DNA of 9,032 nucleotides. Origin: an uncultured Caryophanales bacterium (lineage in GTDB: Bacteria > Bacillota_I > Bacilli_A > RF39 > UBA660). How positions within the stretch are numbered: position 1 is the first letter of the stretch; every line of letters begins with the position of its first letter. Under the pieces are notes generated by a model. It searched no databases, was not told the DNA's origin, and worked only from the letters and a program-made list of their open reading frames with translations. Location: positions 1 through 9,032 of the forward strand of contig CAMIXP010000048.1 in NCBI GenBank assembly GCA_946402785.1, in the 5' to 3' direction. Shown in pieces: positions 1 to 6,189 of the stretch. Both the position numbers and the translations under genes were made by a program.

Positions 1-595
1 CATCTACAATGATATAGTCAAATTTAGGATGTTCTTCATTGACTAATTGATAAAGCACTCTATTATGAAGAATGGCTTTTATTTTATTCATATTCATTTC
101 TTTTGTATATTTTTCATTGTATTCTTTGTTCGTTACAATGACAGATTTATATGGAATCTTCTTCGCAATTTGAGGAGCGATTTTTAAAATCTTATCATCA
201 TCTATTTTTTTAGAGTCTCCTACACCTAGGCTTTCTAAGAAAGGAATATCTTCTTTTGAAACGAAACATGCGGTTACAACAATTGGTCCAAAGTAATCTC
301 CTGTTCCTACTTCGTCTGATCCTACTGCACTACAGTTATAATACTTTTGATCTTCTTTTTTTCTTTCTTCTTGACGTTCTTTTGTGTTTTCAAGAGCGGT
401 TCCCCACATCGCTGCATCTACATCTGCACTTGTTCCTTGAAACATACATTTACCAGATTCATAAAGAGTAATAACCGTATCTTCTTCTTGTGCTTGGAAT
501 ACAACATAAGGGATTACTTTATCTCTTTTTTTATCTTTGTAGTATTCAATCATTTTTTCTTTAATTTCATCGTTTACTTTAATGACTACGTTCAT
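1..595 (-). CDS. rnhC: Ribonuclease HIII, N-terminal 198 residues (3' end beyond window)
   Basis: RNase HIII cuts the RNA strand of RNA-DNA hybrids in the cytoplasm (R-loops, primers). Translating the minus strand from the ATG at 595-593 gives 198 open codons running off the left edge. Residues 1 to about 85 fit the TBP-like substrate-binding domain that separates RNase HIII from HII. The catalytic domain opens with GSDEVGTGDYFGP (residues 92-104), followed by GVGDSKK (124-130). D94 and E95 match the first two active-site acids of Bacillus-type RNase HIII, and D198, the last complete codon, fits the third (D-Y-I-I-V-D). The fourth acid and roughly 100 residues are outside the window. The ribosome binding site TAGGAGGGG (607-599) overlaps the stop codon of the gene before it, and the gap is 9 bases, so it is very likely translated from the same mRNA as the two mTERF-like genes upstream. 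Confidence 0.95.
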   Translation of the reverse strand, partial: MNVVIKVNDEIKEKMIEYYKDKKRDKVIPYVVFQAQEEDTVITLYESGKCMFQGTSADVDAAMWGTALENTKERQEERKKEDQKYYNCSAVGSDEVGTGDYFGPIVVTACFVSKEDIPFLESLGVGDSKKIDDDKILKIAPQIAKKIPYKSVIVTNKEYNEKYTKEMNMNKIKAILHNRVLYQLVNEEHPKFDYIIVD

Positions 596-604
596 GTTCC
601 CCTC

Positions 605-994
605 CTAAAAGATTTCATCAGAAGAGTAGTAGAAGTACTCTTTTAATTGTTCTTCTGAATATCCTTCTTTTTCTTTTTGTTTTTTAATTCTTTGAATTTC
701 ATTTTCTCCTATATTTAATAAATAAGGATTACTATCAAATAAGATTTCTAGATGGGTTAATCTTAAATCTTCTAATTGCTTGATTAGATCTTTTATATCT
801 TTTGGATTTCTTGATAGACAAAATGGATTCGAATATAAGATATTTTTAATATGATTGCTTAGGCAACCAACACTTCCTAAAATATCAATAATATCATAAA
901 TATTTTTATCGGGAATTCTTTCTATTTCATCATTGTTTTCCATCATATTCTTTATCTCTTCCATGGAAAAACCATATCTGATTAATACGTCCAT
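605..994 (-). CDS. Small mTERF-like repeat protein (129 aa), function unknown
   Basis: I do not recognise a named bacterial family. The sequence shows three to four copies of the repeat pattern seen in the larger gene before it: YGF-S-x-E-E-I at residues 7-13, a diverged copy at G43 with P57 (SNPFCLS), a third with P90 (SNPYLLN), and GYSEEQL at 111-117. G43 to P57 is 14 residues, the same register as in the large protein. The C-terminus (EQLKEYFYYSSDEIF) resembles the large protein's tail (KEFLIKYRVTRDEIL), so both share a repeat array plus a short tail ending in DEI-L/F. No signal peptide or membrane segment is visible, so it is probably cytosolic. Its ATG overlaps the preceding stop by one base (TAATG) and has an AAGGAGGG site (1007-1000), so translation is probably coupled. 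It could be a paralogue or a partner subunit; nucleic-acid binding is inference only. Confidence 0.8.
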   Translation of the reverse strand: MDVLIRYGFSMEEIKNMMENNDEIERIPDKNIYDIIDILGSVGCLSNHIKNILYSNPFCLSRNPKDIKDLIKQLEDLRLTHLEILFDSNPYLLNIGENEIQRIKKQKEKEGYSEEQLKEYFYYSSDEIF

Positions 995-2154
995 TATTTC
1001 CCTCCTTTTAGAATTTCATCACGAGTTACTCTATATTTAATTAAGAATTCTTTATCACTTAAGAATAAGTCTTCTTTATTCTTTGTTTTGATATATTTTT
1101 CTCTATGTTTCATAAATTCTAAACTGATAAGCAAATACTTACTATGATCTTTTAATGTTGTTAATACATTTCGATCTTGGTAATACTTTAGACGTTTTTG
1201 AATTTCATTTGTATTATACGTTAATAGAAGAGGAGTATCATTCATCATACGAATGACTTCTGCATTTTGATATCCATATTTAATAAAATTCTTAAAGTTT
1301 TCTGTAATTAATTCTTTTGCATATAACAAGATATATGGATTCTTTTCTGTTAACGGTACAATTTCTGATTTACCAAAACCTAGTGTTTCTAAGTTTTCAA
1401 TATTTTCTTCTAATTTTTCTAAGTGATTATGCTTTAAAATGATTGGTAATTTTTTAATGGTATTTGTAATACTCTTTGTTGTATAACCATTTTCTGTTAG
1501 ATATTTTGTTTTTGCTTCAATATCTTCTTTATTATAAATAAATAATTCTGGAAGATACGTTGTAATTTTAATGATAGCATCTTTTGAAAAACCAAGTTCT
1601 TTGTATTCTTCTAATTTCTTTACTAATTGGTTTTGTGTCATATCTAATACATTTGGTATTTCTCTAACAATCGTAATAATATCGTTTTGATCATATCCGT
1701 ATTCTTTTAAGAATTCTGCTCTTTTACGAATATAAGATGGATCTAAATTTAAAATTTCTGTTTTTTCTACAAATAAGTCATTACAATCTTCTTTGGAAAA
1801 ACCTAATTCTTGTAATACTTGGTATTTATTATGAATTCTTTGATTTGACATTTGAATGATATAAGGATAATTCTCTATCATTTTAAATACATCGATTTTA
1901 TTAAAACCATATTGAAATAATTCTTCGATTCGATTTTTAATATTTTCTGTTGATGTGATCATGATACTAGGTATTACTTTTGTGATTTTGATAATGGCTT
2001 TATTATCTAGTCCATTTCGATGAAGAAAGTTTACTAAGTTTCTTATCGCATATAATAAATCTGTTTCTGTACGATTACAGATGGGATAAGAAGATAGGAT
2101 TAATTCTTTTTCTTCTTCGTCATAGCCAAGATTTTTCATATATTCATCTAACAT
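994..2154 (-). CDS. mTERF-like helical repeat protein (386 aa), putative nucleic-acid-binding solenoid
   Basis: Almost the whole protein is a tandem repeat. Counting from the ATG at 2154-2152, a Gly followed by an aromatic or Leu recurs at residues 10, 48, 83, 118, 153, 188, 223, 259 and 294, and a Pro lies exactly 14 residues later in eight of nine copies (Thr132 in the fourth). Each unit reads roughly G[FY]-S-K-x-[DE]-I, then P-x-[IL]-[LI], then a Lys/Glu-rich helix ending F-L-K-E. The 35-residue period and the P-x-L-L signature are those of mTERF repeats (three-helix units; human MTERF1 wraps DNA), a family best known from mitochondria and chloroplasts. A degenerate tenth copy (about 329-356) and a short tail follow. 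No signal or membrane segment. A GTG at 2163 would add three residues, but it lies inside the AGGTGAT binding site, so the ATG is preferred. First gene of the operon with the small repeat gene and rnhC. TALE-like repeats are a weaker alternative. Confidence 0.85.
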   Translation of the reverse strand: MLDEYMKNLGYDEEEKELILSSYPICNRTETDLLYAIRNLVNFLHRNGLDNKAIIKITKVIPSIMITSTENIKNRIEELFQYGFNKIDVFKMIENYPYIIQMSNQRIHNKYQVLQELGFSKEDCNDLFVEKTEILNLDPSYIRKRAEFLKEYGYDQNDIITIVREIPNVLDMTQNQLVKKLEEYKELGFSKDAIIKITTYLPELFIYNKEDIEAKTKYLTENGYTTKSITNTIKKLPIILKHNHLEKLEENIENLETLGFGKSEIVPLTEKNPYILLYAKELITENFKNFIKYGYQNAEVIRMMNDTPLLLTYNTNEIQKRLKYYQDRNVLTTLKDHSKYLLISLEFMKHREKYIKTKNKEDLFLSDKEFLIKYRVTRDEILKGGK

Positions 2155-2158
2155 AGCT

Positions 2159-2165
2159 ATCACCT
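2159..2165 (-). promoter_or_regulatory. Ribosome binding site deciding the ATG start of the mTERF-like gene
   Basis: On the minus strand AGGTGAT (2165-2159) matches the 3' part of the AGGAGGTGAT consensus and sits four bases before the ATG at 2154. It contains the in-frame GTG (2163-2161) that would otherwise be the longest start. If the -10 element at 2178-2173 is used, transcription starts near 2166 and the leader is only about a dozen bases. Confidence 0.6.
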
Positions 2166-2172
2166 AGAATTT

Positions 2173-2201
2173 ATTATAGCATATTTTTGATAAATAGTTT
2201 A
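2173..2201 (-). promoter_or_regulatory. Promoter of the mTERF-like/rnhC operon (extended -10)
   Basis: On the minus strand TATAAT lies at 2178-2173 and is preceded by TGC (2181-2179), a TGn extended -10. Seventeen bases upstream is TAAACT (2201-2196), a poor -35 that an extended -10 can tolerate. The -35 position overlaps the -10 of the opposing promoter for the cvpA operon. Confidence 0.65.
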
Positions 2202-2205
2202 TAAT
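2200..2205 (+). promoter_or_regulatory. Probable -10 element for the cvpA-trx operon
   Basis: A perfect TATAAT stands 30 bases before the cvpA start, placing the transcript start near 2212 and leaving room for the AGGAG site at 2223-2227. No good -35 lies 17 bases upstream (TAGCAT at 2177-2182). TTGATA at 2187-2192 with TATGGT at 2209-2214 is a weaker alternative with a 16-base spacer. Confidence 0.45.
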
Positions 2206-2235
2206 GAATATGGTAGGAATATAGGAGATGAATTT

Positions 2236-2937
2236 ATGAATTTTATAGATATTGGAATCATTCTTATTTTTATTATGTTTTTAATTGTTGGGATTAAAAG
2301 AGGGGTTATTAAAGAAGCAGTTAGTTTAGTTGCGATTATTTTAGTGTTTGTTTTATCTTTTTCTTTAAAAGGAATTATAGGTAATATCTTATGTGTATTA
2401 CTTCCTTTCTTAGATTTAGATGGGTTTGTTACACTTAATATTTTCTTTTATCAATTAGTTGCCTTTATTTTAGTATTCTGTATTTTAATGTCTGTTTATG
2501 AAGCATCTTTAAGAGTATCTAAGTTTTTACAAAAGGTTGTGAATGCTACCATTATTTTATGGTTACCTTCTAAGATATTAGGAGGAGTTGTTTCTTTTAT
2601 TAAAGGATACTTAGTATTATTTATTGTATTCATTTTCTTAATGATTCCATTTGTAAATTTTCCTATCTTTAAAGAAAGTAAGATTGTATCTTTTATGTTA
2701 TATCAAACACCAGTTCTTTCTGGATATGCTTCTAACTTTACGACTCCAGTGAAAGAAGCTGTTTCTTTCATGAGTAAAGTAAGTAATGGAAAAATGGATG
2801 TGAATGATGCGAACTTACAAGCATTAGATTTGATGCTTAAATATCATGTCGTTGATAAGAATACGATAGAATCTTTAATGGAAGTTAATAAATTAGATGA
2901 TGTTAAAAACATCAATTCTGTTCTTAACAAATATTAG
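2236..2937 (+). CDS. CvpA family integral membrane protein
   Basis: The N-terminus (residues 1-30) has the CvpA pattern: an N-terminal Asp, a hydrophobic helix, then G-I-K-R-G-V-I-K-E-A. Four membrane segments can be read at about 3-20, 27-45, 68-88 and 118-141, and the LGG-x2-S-x-I-K-G motif before the last one (115-124) is also typical. The family is named for colicin V production in E. coli; its biochemical role in Firmicutes is not settled. The last 90 residues form a soluble tail that I cannot assign. At 233 residues it is somewhat longer than many relatives. The AGGAG site at 2223-2227 supports this ATG. It is first in a four-gene operon, and lying divergent from the rnhC operon recalls the rnhC / zapA-cvpA arrangement of Bacillus. 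Confidence 0.85.
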   Translation: MNFIDIGIILIFIMFLIVGIKRGVIKEAVSLVAIILVFVLSFSLKGIIGNILCVLLPFLDLDGFVTLNIFFYQLVAFILVFCILMSVYEASLRVSKFLQKVVNATIILWLPSKILGGVVSFIKGYLVLFIVFIFLMIPFVNFPIFKESKIVSFMLYQTPVLSGYASNFTTPVKEAVSFMSKVSNGKMDVNDANLQALDLMLKYHVVDKNTIESLMEVNKLDDVKNINSVLNKY

Positions 2938-2945
2938 GAGGATTT

Positions 2946-3251
2946 ATGGTATCTATTAAAACGGCTTTGGAATTCGAAGAAGCTATTAAGGAAGATAAAG
3001 TTTTCGTTGACTTCTATGCTGACTGGTGTGGTCCTTGTAAGATGCTTGATATGGTTCTAGAAGAAGTAGAAACAGAATGTCCTGATGTTCATTTTGTAAA
3101 AGTAGATAGTGATCGTTTTCGTAGTATTGCGAAAGATTATCATGTATTAACCGTTCCTTGTTTGATTTTATTTTCTCAAGGAAAAGTAGTCAAACAACAA
3201 AGTGGATTTTTAAGAAAGGAAGAATTGATTGCATTTCTCAATCAAGAATAG
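2946..3251 (+). CDS. Thioredoxin-family protein with WCGPC active site
   Basis: A 101-residue single thioredoxin fold, the usual thioredoxin length. The redox motif WCGPC is at residues 27-31 after the buried strand VFVDFYAD, and the cis-proline is P71 (T-V-P). It presumably reduces disulfides of cytosolic proteins, drawing electrons from thioredoxin reductase; there is no signal peptide. Residue 72, right after the cis-proline, is Cys where thioredoxins usually carry Thr, so it may be a specialised paralogue rather than the housekeeping trxA; I therefore give no symbol. AGGAGG at 2936-2941 overlaps the stop of the cvpA-like gene, with 8 bases between the genes, so the two are translated from one mRNA. 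Confidence 0.93.
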   Translation: MVSIKTALEFEEAIKEDKVFVDFYADWCGPCKMLDMVLEEVETECPDVHFVKVDSDRFRSIAKDYHVLTVPCLILFSQGKVVKQQSGFLRKEELIAFLNQE

Positions 3252-3258
3252 GTGAGTT

Positions 3259-3534
3259 ATGGCGTTTTGTAAATATTGTGGTAAAGAATTAAGAGAAGGT
3301 ATGCGTTTTTGTGGAGGATGCGGAAATGCTGTTGAAGTTGTTGTTCCTCAAAAACAAATTATCTATGAAGAAGAAAAACCAATGGAATCTATTTTAGATA
3401 ATAAAACAGTAGTTGCTTTAACATTAGGAGTTCTTGCATTTTCTTTGGTTGCGATTATCGTTGTATCTTTCCTTACGAAAGATGTTCCTGCAACGAGTAA
3501 TTTGTTAGGAAATTTACCAAGTTATTTTATTTAA
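3259..3534 (+). CDS. Small zinc-ribbon protein with one membrane segment
   Basis: The N-terminus carries a zinc ribbon of the type found in many Firmicutes membrane proteins: C4-x2-C7 (CKYCGKEL) and C18-x2-C21 (CGGCG). An acidic linker (about 26-45) leads to a single hydrophobic segment at about 52-72 and a short tail ending at residue 91. The likely topology is ribbon in the cytoplasm and tail outside. Only seven bases separate it from the thioredoxin gene, and its AGGTGAG site (3250-3256) overlaps that gene's stop. No enzymatic motif is visible; the function is unknown. Confidence 0.8.
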   Translation: MAFCKYCGKELREGMRFCGGCGNAVEVVVPQKQIIYEEEKPMESILDNKTVVALTLGVLAFSLVAIIVVSFLTKDVPATSNLLGNLPSYFI

Positions 3535-3548
3535 TTGTATAAAAGAAT

Positions 3549-3554
3549 AGGGTG
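3549..3554 (+). promoter_or_regulatory. Ribosome binding site deciding the ATG start at 3561
   Basis: AGGGTG sits six bases before the ATG at 3561. The in-frame GTG at 3552 is part of this site and the TTG at 3555 directly follows it, so neither has a binding site of its own. Confidence 0.6.
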
Positions 3555-3560
3555 TTGTAT

Positions 3561-4463
3561 ATGAAATGTATCCATTGTGGTAGGGAAATCGATAATGATT
3601 CCGTACAATGTCGATATTGTGGTGGTGCTATTAGTGATACGGATCGTATTAAGATTACGTATGAGGATGAAATTGAAGACTTTGTAGAACCACCAGTTAT
3701 TGTAGAGTCTCATACCTTTATAGCGGATGAAGATTTTGCTAAAAAAGTAAGTGAACAAATTCACAAGAATGTTGTTGTGAAAAATGGCAAAGAAGTAGTT
3801 GTCGATGATTATGACTTAGAAGGGGAAGATGAAAAGAAATTCCCTGTCGTTGGAATTTGTATTGCATCTTTATTAGTTATCATTGGTGGTATCTTTGCTT
3901 TTGCTATTTTACCAAACATTATGGTATCGCAAAATAAGAAACCATCTACGACGAGTATTGATAATACCTTTACTTCGGAAGATTGGTTTTCGAAAGAATT
4001 TATGATAGATGGAGTTTTATATAAGATGAATCAAGATTATTCCTCATTTGCAAATCAAGGATGGAGTTATTCCTTAGAGGATGAACAAAAAGTAGAAGCA
4101 GGAGCTAGAACAGAAAATGATATTCAACTTACTTCTTCTAGTTATAAGAATAATCATTTAGTGATTGGCTTTTATAATTCTTCTACAAGAGCTACTTCAG
4201 TGAAAGACTGTAAGGTTTATTCTATAGAAGTAGATAATTCCAATACGGATAAACCAATTGATTTTGAATTACCTGGTGGTATTAAGACGGGAAGTGGAGA
4301 GTTAGAGATTACTTCTCTTTATGGTAAATTAGAAGAAGATTCTATTACGGTAGATGATGTTGGTAAGTTTAAAATCTATCATTATACACATGATAATTTA
4401 TCATTAGATTTAACAATCTATGATAATGGAGGACTTAAAAAATTCCAATATATGGTTGATTAG
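3561..4463 (+). CDS. Zinc-ribbon membrane protein with large C-terminal extracytoplasmic domain
   Basis: A 300-residue protein starting with the same kind of zinc ribbon as its neighbour: C3-x2-C6 and C17-x2-C20 (CRYCGG). An acidic linker of about 70 residues follows, then one membrane helix at about 95-118, then about 180 residues rich in Ser, Thr, Asn, Asp and Gly that read like a beta-rich domain outside the cell. The domain includes a repeated ELEITSLYGKL / DLTIYDNGGLKK style of strand. I recognise no enzyme motif in it. The start is the ATG with an AGGGTG site; an in-frame GTG nine bases earlier would add three residues. It is the last gene of the cvpA-trx operon and its stop overlaps the first base of the terminator stem. 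The function is unknown; a sensor or surface protein are both possible. Confidence 0.8.
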   Translation: MKCIHCGREIDNDSVQCRYCGGAISDTDRIKITYEDEIEDFVEPPVIVESHTFIADEDFAKKVSEQIHKNVVVKNGKEVVVDDYDLEGEDEKKFPVVGICIASLLVIIGGIFAFAILPNIMVSQNKKPSTTSIDNTFTSEDWFSKEFMIDGVLYKMNQDYSSFANQGWSYSLEDEQKVEAGARTENDIQLTSSSYKNNHLVIGFYNSSTRATSVKDCKVYSIEVDNSNTDKPIDFELPGGIKTGSGELEITSLYGKLEEDSITVDDVGKFKIYHYTHDNLSLDLTIYDNGGLKKFQYMVD

Positions 4464-4489
4464 AACGGTTGTTACCGTTCTTTTTGTTT
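4463..4489 (+). terminator. Rho-independent terminator of the cvpA-trx-zinc-ribbon operon
   Basis: GAACGGT (4463-4469) and ACCGTTC (4474-4480) form a perfect 7-bp stem with a TGTT loop, followed by TTTTTGTTT. The stem begins at the last base of the TAG stop codon. Confidence 0.9.
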
Positions 4490-4516
4490 GACTTTATACA
4501 ACATTTGTGGTATAAT
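4488..4516 (+). promoter_or_regulatory. Near-consensus promoter of the paired membrane-protein genes
   Basis: TTGACT (4488-4493) and TATAAT (4511-4516) are separated by exactly 17 bases, and TGG just before the -10 adds a TGn extension. Eleven of twelve hexamer bases match the housekeeping sigma consensus. The -35 abuts the U-tract of the preceding terminator. Transcription should start near 4523. Confidence 0.9.
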
Positions 4517-4530
4517 ATACGCATATCAAT

Positions 4531-4536
4531 GGAGGG
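4531..4536 (+). promoter_or_regulatory. Ribosome binding site fixing the start at 4542
   Basis: GGAGGG lies five bases before the ATG at 4542. The open frame extends back to 4488, but those 18 codons cover the -35 and -10 elements and are not transcribed from this promoter. Confidence 0.8.
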
Positions 4537-4541
4537 TGTTT

Positions 4542-5276
4542 ATGAAAGATAATAGAAAATTATACGAAGAGCAAATCGATAGTAATAAAAGTAAAAGATT
4601 TTGGTCTATTGTTCTTGGATTTTTAGGAACAGCTGGAATATTCACAGGATCCTTATTCTTACGTGGAATTTATCCAGAATTCTTCTTACCAGGTTTAGCA
4701 TTAGGTGCAGGAGCACCAATTGCAGCTGTATTCCAATCACATCTTGCTAAGATTAAAAAAAATGCTGCTGAGAAGAAATTAGAACATCTTGATCGTGTTC
4801 ATGATTTTGGAATCCCAAAAAGTGATGCATTAGATCAAGCAAGAGTTAAGAAAATTGGAGAACTTGAAAAAGGAATTGATCGTGAACAAAGTGATATCGA
4901 TGCAACTACATGGATTTCAACTGCCGGTGGAATTGTATGGGGATTATGCGATATAGCAGGAATTTTCTTTCCACCAGCATTACTTGGATCTCTTGCTGGA
5001 TTAATGATTATGGGTGCTTCTCAAGATAATATTCTTGAACATATAGCTGATAGAACTGTATTAGAGACTCGTGCAGAAAATATTAAGAATGATTTATTAT
5101 TAGAACATACTTATGGTAAACCAGTAAAGGCTGCATCACCACGTGTTGCAACTGATTCTGTTACCGCAAAAGCAAAAGCAATTCCTAATCCTTCTTATGA
5201 AGCTCAAGTAGATGCTTATATTAAAGGATTAGAAACAAGTAAAGAAATTGAAAAACCATTTGAAAAGGTTAAATAG
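4542..5276 (+). CDS. Multi-pass membrane protein of unknown function, first of a related pair
   Basis: A 244-residue protein I cannot assign to a known family. It shows two hydrophobic hairpins, at about 21-40/46-66 and 122-140/142-159, joined by a charged, probably helical stretch (68-120) rich in Lys and Glu, then a polar C-terminal tail. There is no cleavable signal peptide. The gene after it has the same architecture and shares anchor motifs: RFWSI here (19-23) against RFFNI, GASQDN (158-163) against NASDND, an E-x2-YG motif at 188-192 in both, and a C-terminal segment NPSYEAQVDAYIKGL (216-230) against a similar PTY...VNRYLQKL. The two are therefore probably diverged tandem duplicates. 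It is transcribed from the strong promoter at 4488-4516, suggesting high expression. Confidence 0.85.
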   Translation: MKDNRKLYEEQIDSNKSKRFWSIVLGFLGTAGIFTGSLFLRGIYPEFFLPGLALGAGAPIAAVFQSHLAKIKKNAAEKKLEHLDRVHDFGIPKSDALDQARVKKIGELEKGIDREQSDIDATTWISTAGGIVWGLCDIAGIFFPPALLGSLAGLMIMGASQDNILEHIADRTVLETRAENIKNDLLLEHTYGKPVKAASPRVATDSVTAKAKAIPNPSYEAQVDAYIKGLETSKEIEKPFEKVK

Positions 5277-5301
5277 TCATAAGTAAAAGGGGGAAATTAT
5301 T

Positions 5302-6189
5302 ATGACATCAAAACAATATGTTGCTGAAACAAAGCAAAGATTAAATCAACATGTTAATGGATTAACAGAAGGAAGAAACAAAAAGAATCGTTTCTTCAAT
5401 ATTGCATCTGTAGTTGTGGGTGCTCTAGGAGCTTGTGTATTATTCAGTAATTTCTGGTTTGCACTTCCTGCATTTGGAGCAGTTGCTGCTTTACAGATGG
5501 AAAAGAAAAAACAATTGAAAGCATTTGATGATAGTATTGAAGCTACATCTGAACAAACTACATTCTTAGATAAGATGGTTCAAAATGGTATCGATGTTAG
5601 TGCCAAAGCAAATGCTGAAAGAAAACAAAAAATGGATGCATTAGAAAAAACAAGAATGCAACAAAATACAGATTATATGTCATCAACAACAAAGAATCAT
5701 TTTGCTAATATGTTAGTTGCTGGTACAACTGCTCTTGCATGGTTCGTTGGTGGGCCTGTTTTATCTTTAATTCCACTTGCAACTTTATTAGTAAAGAATG
5801 CATCTGATAATGATTATGTTGCTAAACATGCAGCATTAGAACAAACTGGTCAAGCATTAAACCATGAAATTTATGGATACAATGTATCTAGTTATGTAAA
5901 TCATAATCGTGCTGTTGCTCAACAACAAGCTGCACATAGACAAGCTGGTAATGCTTATTCAACTGCTCGTACAGCTACTGCACAAACAACAAGAGGAACA
6001 CATATGAATCAACCATTACAACAACCAAGAGTTAATCAACAACCAGCAAGACCAATTCAAACTGCTAAGGGTGCTCCAACAGCAAAACCTACATATACAA
6101 AAGAACAAGAAGCTGCTGTTAATCGTTACTTACAAAAATTAGCTGAACAAAAAGGTCAAACAACACCAGTACAAAAGAGAAAGGTATAA
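5302..6189 (+). CDS. Multi-pass membrane protein of unknown function, second of the pair, with Gln/Ala/Thr-rich tail
   Basis: A 295-residue relative of the preceding protein. Hydrophobic hairpins lie at about 31-48/50-66 and 132-149/151-167, with a charged helical linker between them (68-130). After the conserved YG at 191-192 comes a low-complexity tail (about 203-262) rich in Gln, Ala, Thr, Pro and Arg, with many QQ and QP pairs, which the first protein lacks. It ends with a predicted helix (EAAVNRYLQKLAEQ) matching the end of its neighbour and a basic KRKV terminus. It follows 25 bases after the first gene with a GGGGG site (5289-5293) and no promoter of its own. A link to membrane organisation or the envelope would be a guess; I see no catalytic motif. 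Confidence 0.85.
   Translation: MTSKQYVAETKQRLNQHVNGLTEGRNKKNRFFNIASVVVGALGACVLFSNFWFALPAFGAVAALQMEKKKQLKAFDDSIEATSEQTTFLDKMVQNGIDVSAKANAERKQKMDALEKTRMQQNTDYMSSTTKNHFANMLVAGTTALAWFVGGPVLSLIPLATLLVKNASDNDYVAKHAALEQTGQALNHEIYGYNVSSYVNHNRAVAQQQAAHRQAGNAYSTARTATAQTTRGTHMNQPLQQPRVNQQPARPIQTAKGAPTAKPTYTKEQEAAVNRYLQKLAEQKGQTTPVQKRKV

Noticed and set aside
256..646. Plus-strand open frames of 71 and 99 codons
   Set aside because: They lie antisense to rnhC, which has a clear catalytic motif, and their products are Phe/Leu-rich shadow sequence without a binding site.
605..2154. The two mTERF-like frames as one gene broken by a frameshift
   Set aside because: The second frame has its own ATG with a strong AAGGAGGG site, and the first ends with a tail resembling that of the second, so each looks complete.
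994..2154. TALE-like DNA-binding repeats (33-35 residues)
   Set aside because: The GG and variable-pair positions of TALE repeats are missing, while the P-x-[IL]-[LI] turn of mTERF repeats is present in nearly every unit.
3531..3764. Minus-strand open frame of 77 codons
   Set aside because: Antisense to the start of the zinc-ribbon membrane protein; no binding site and no recognisable domain.
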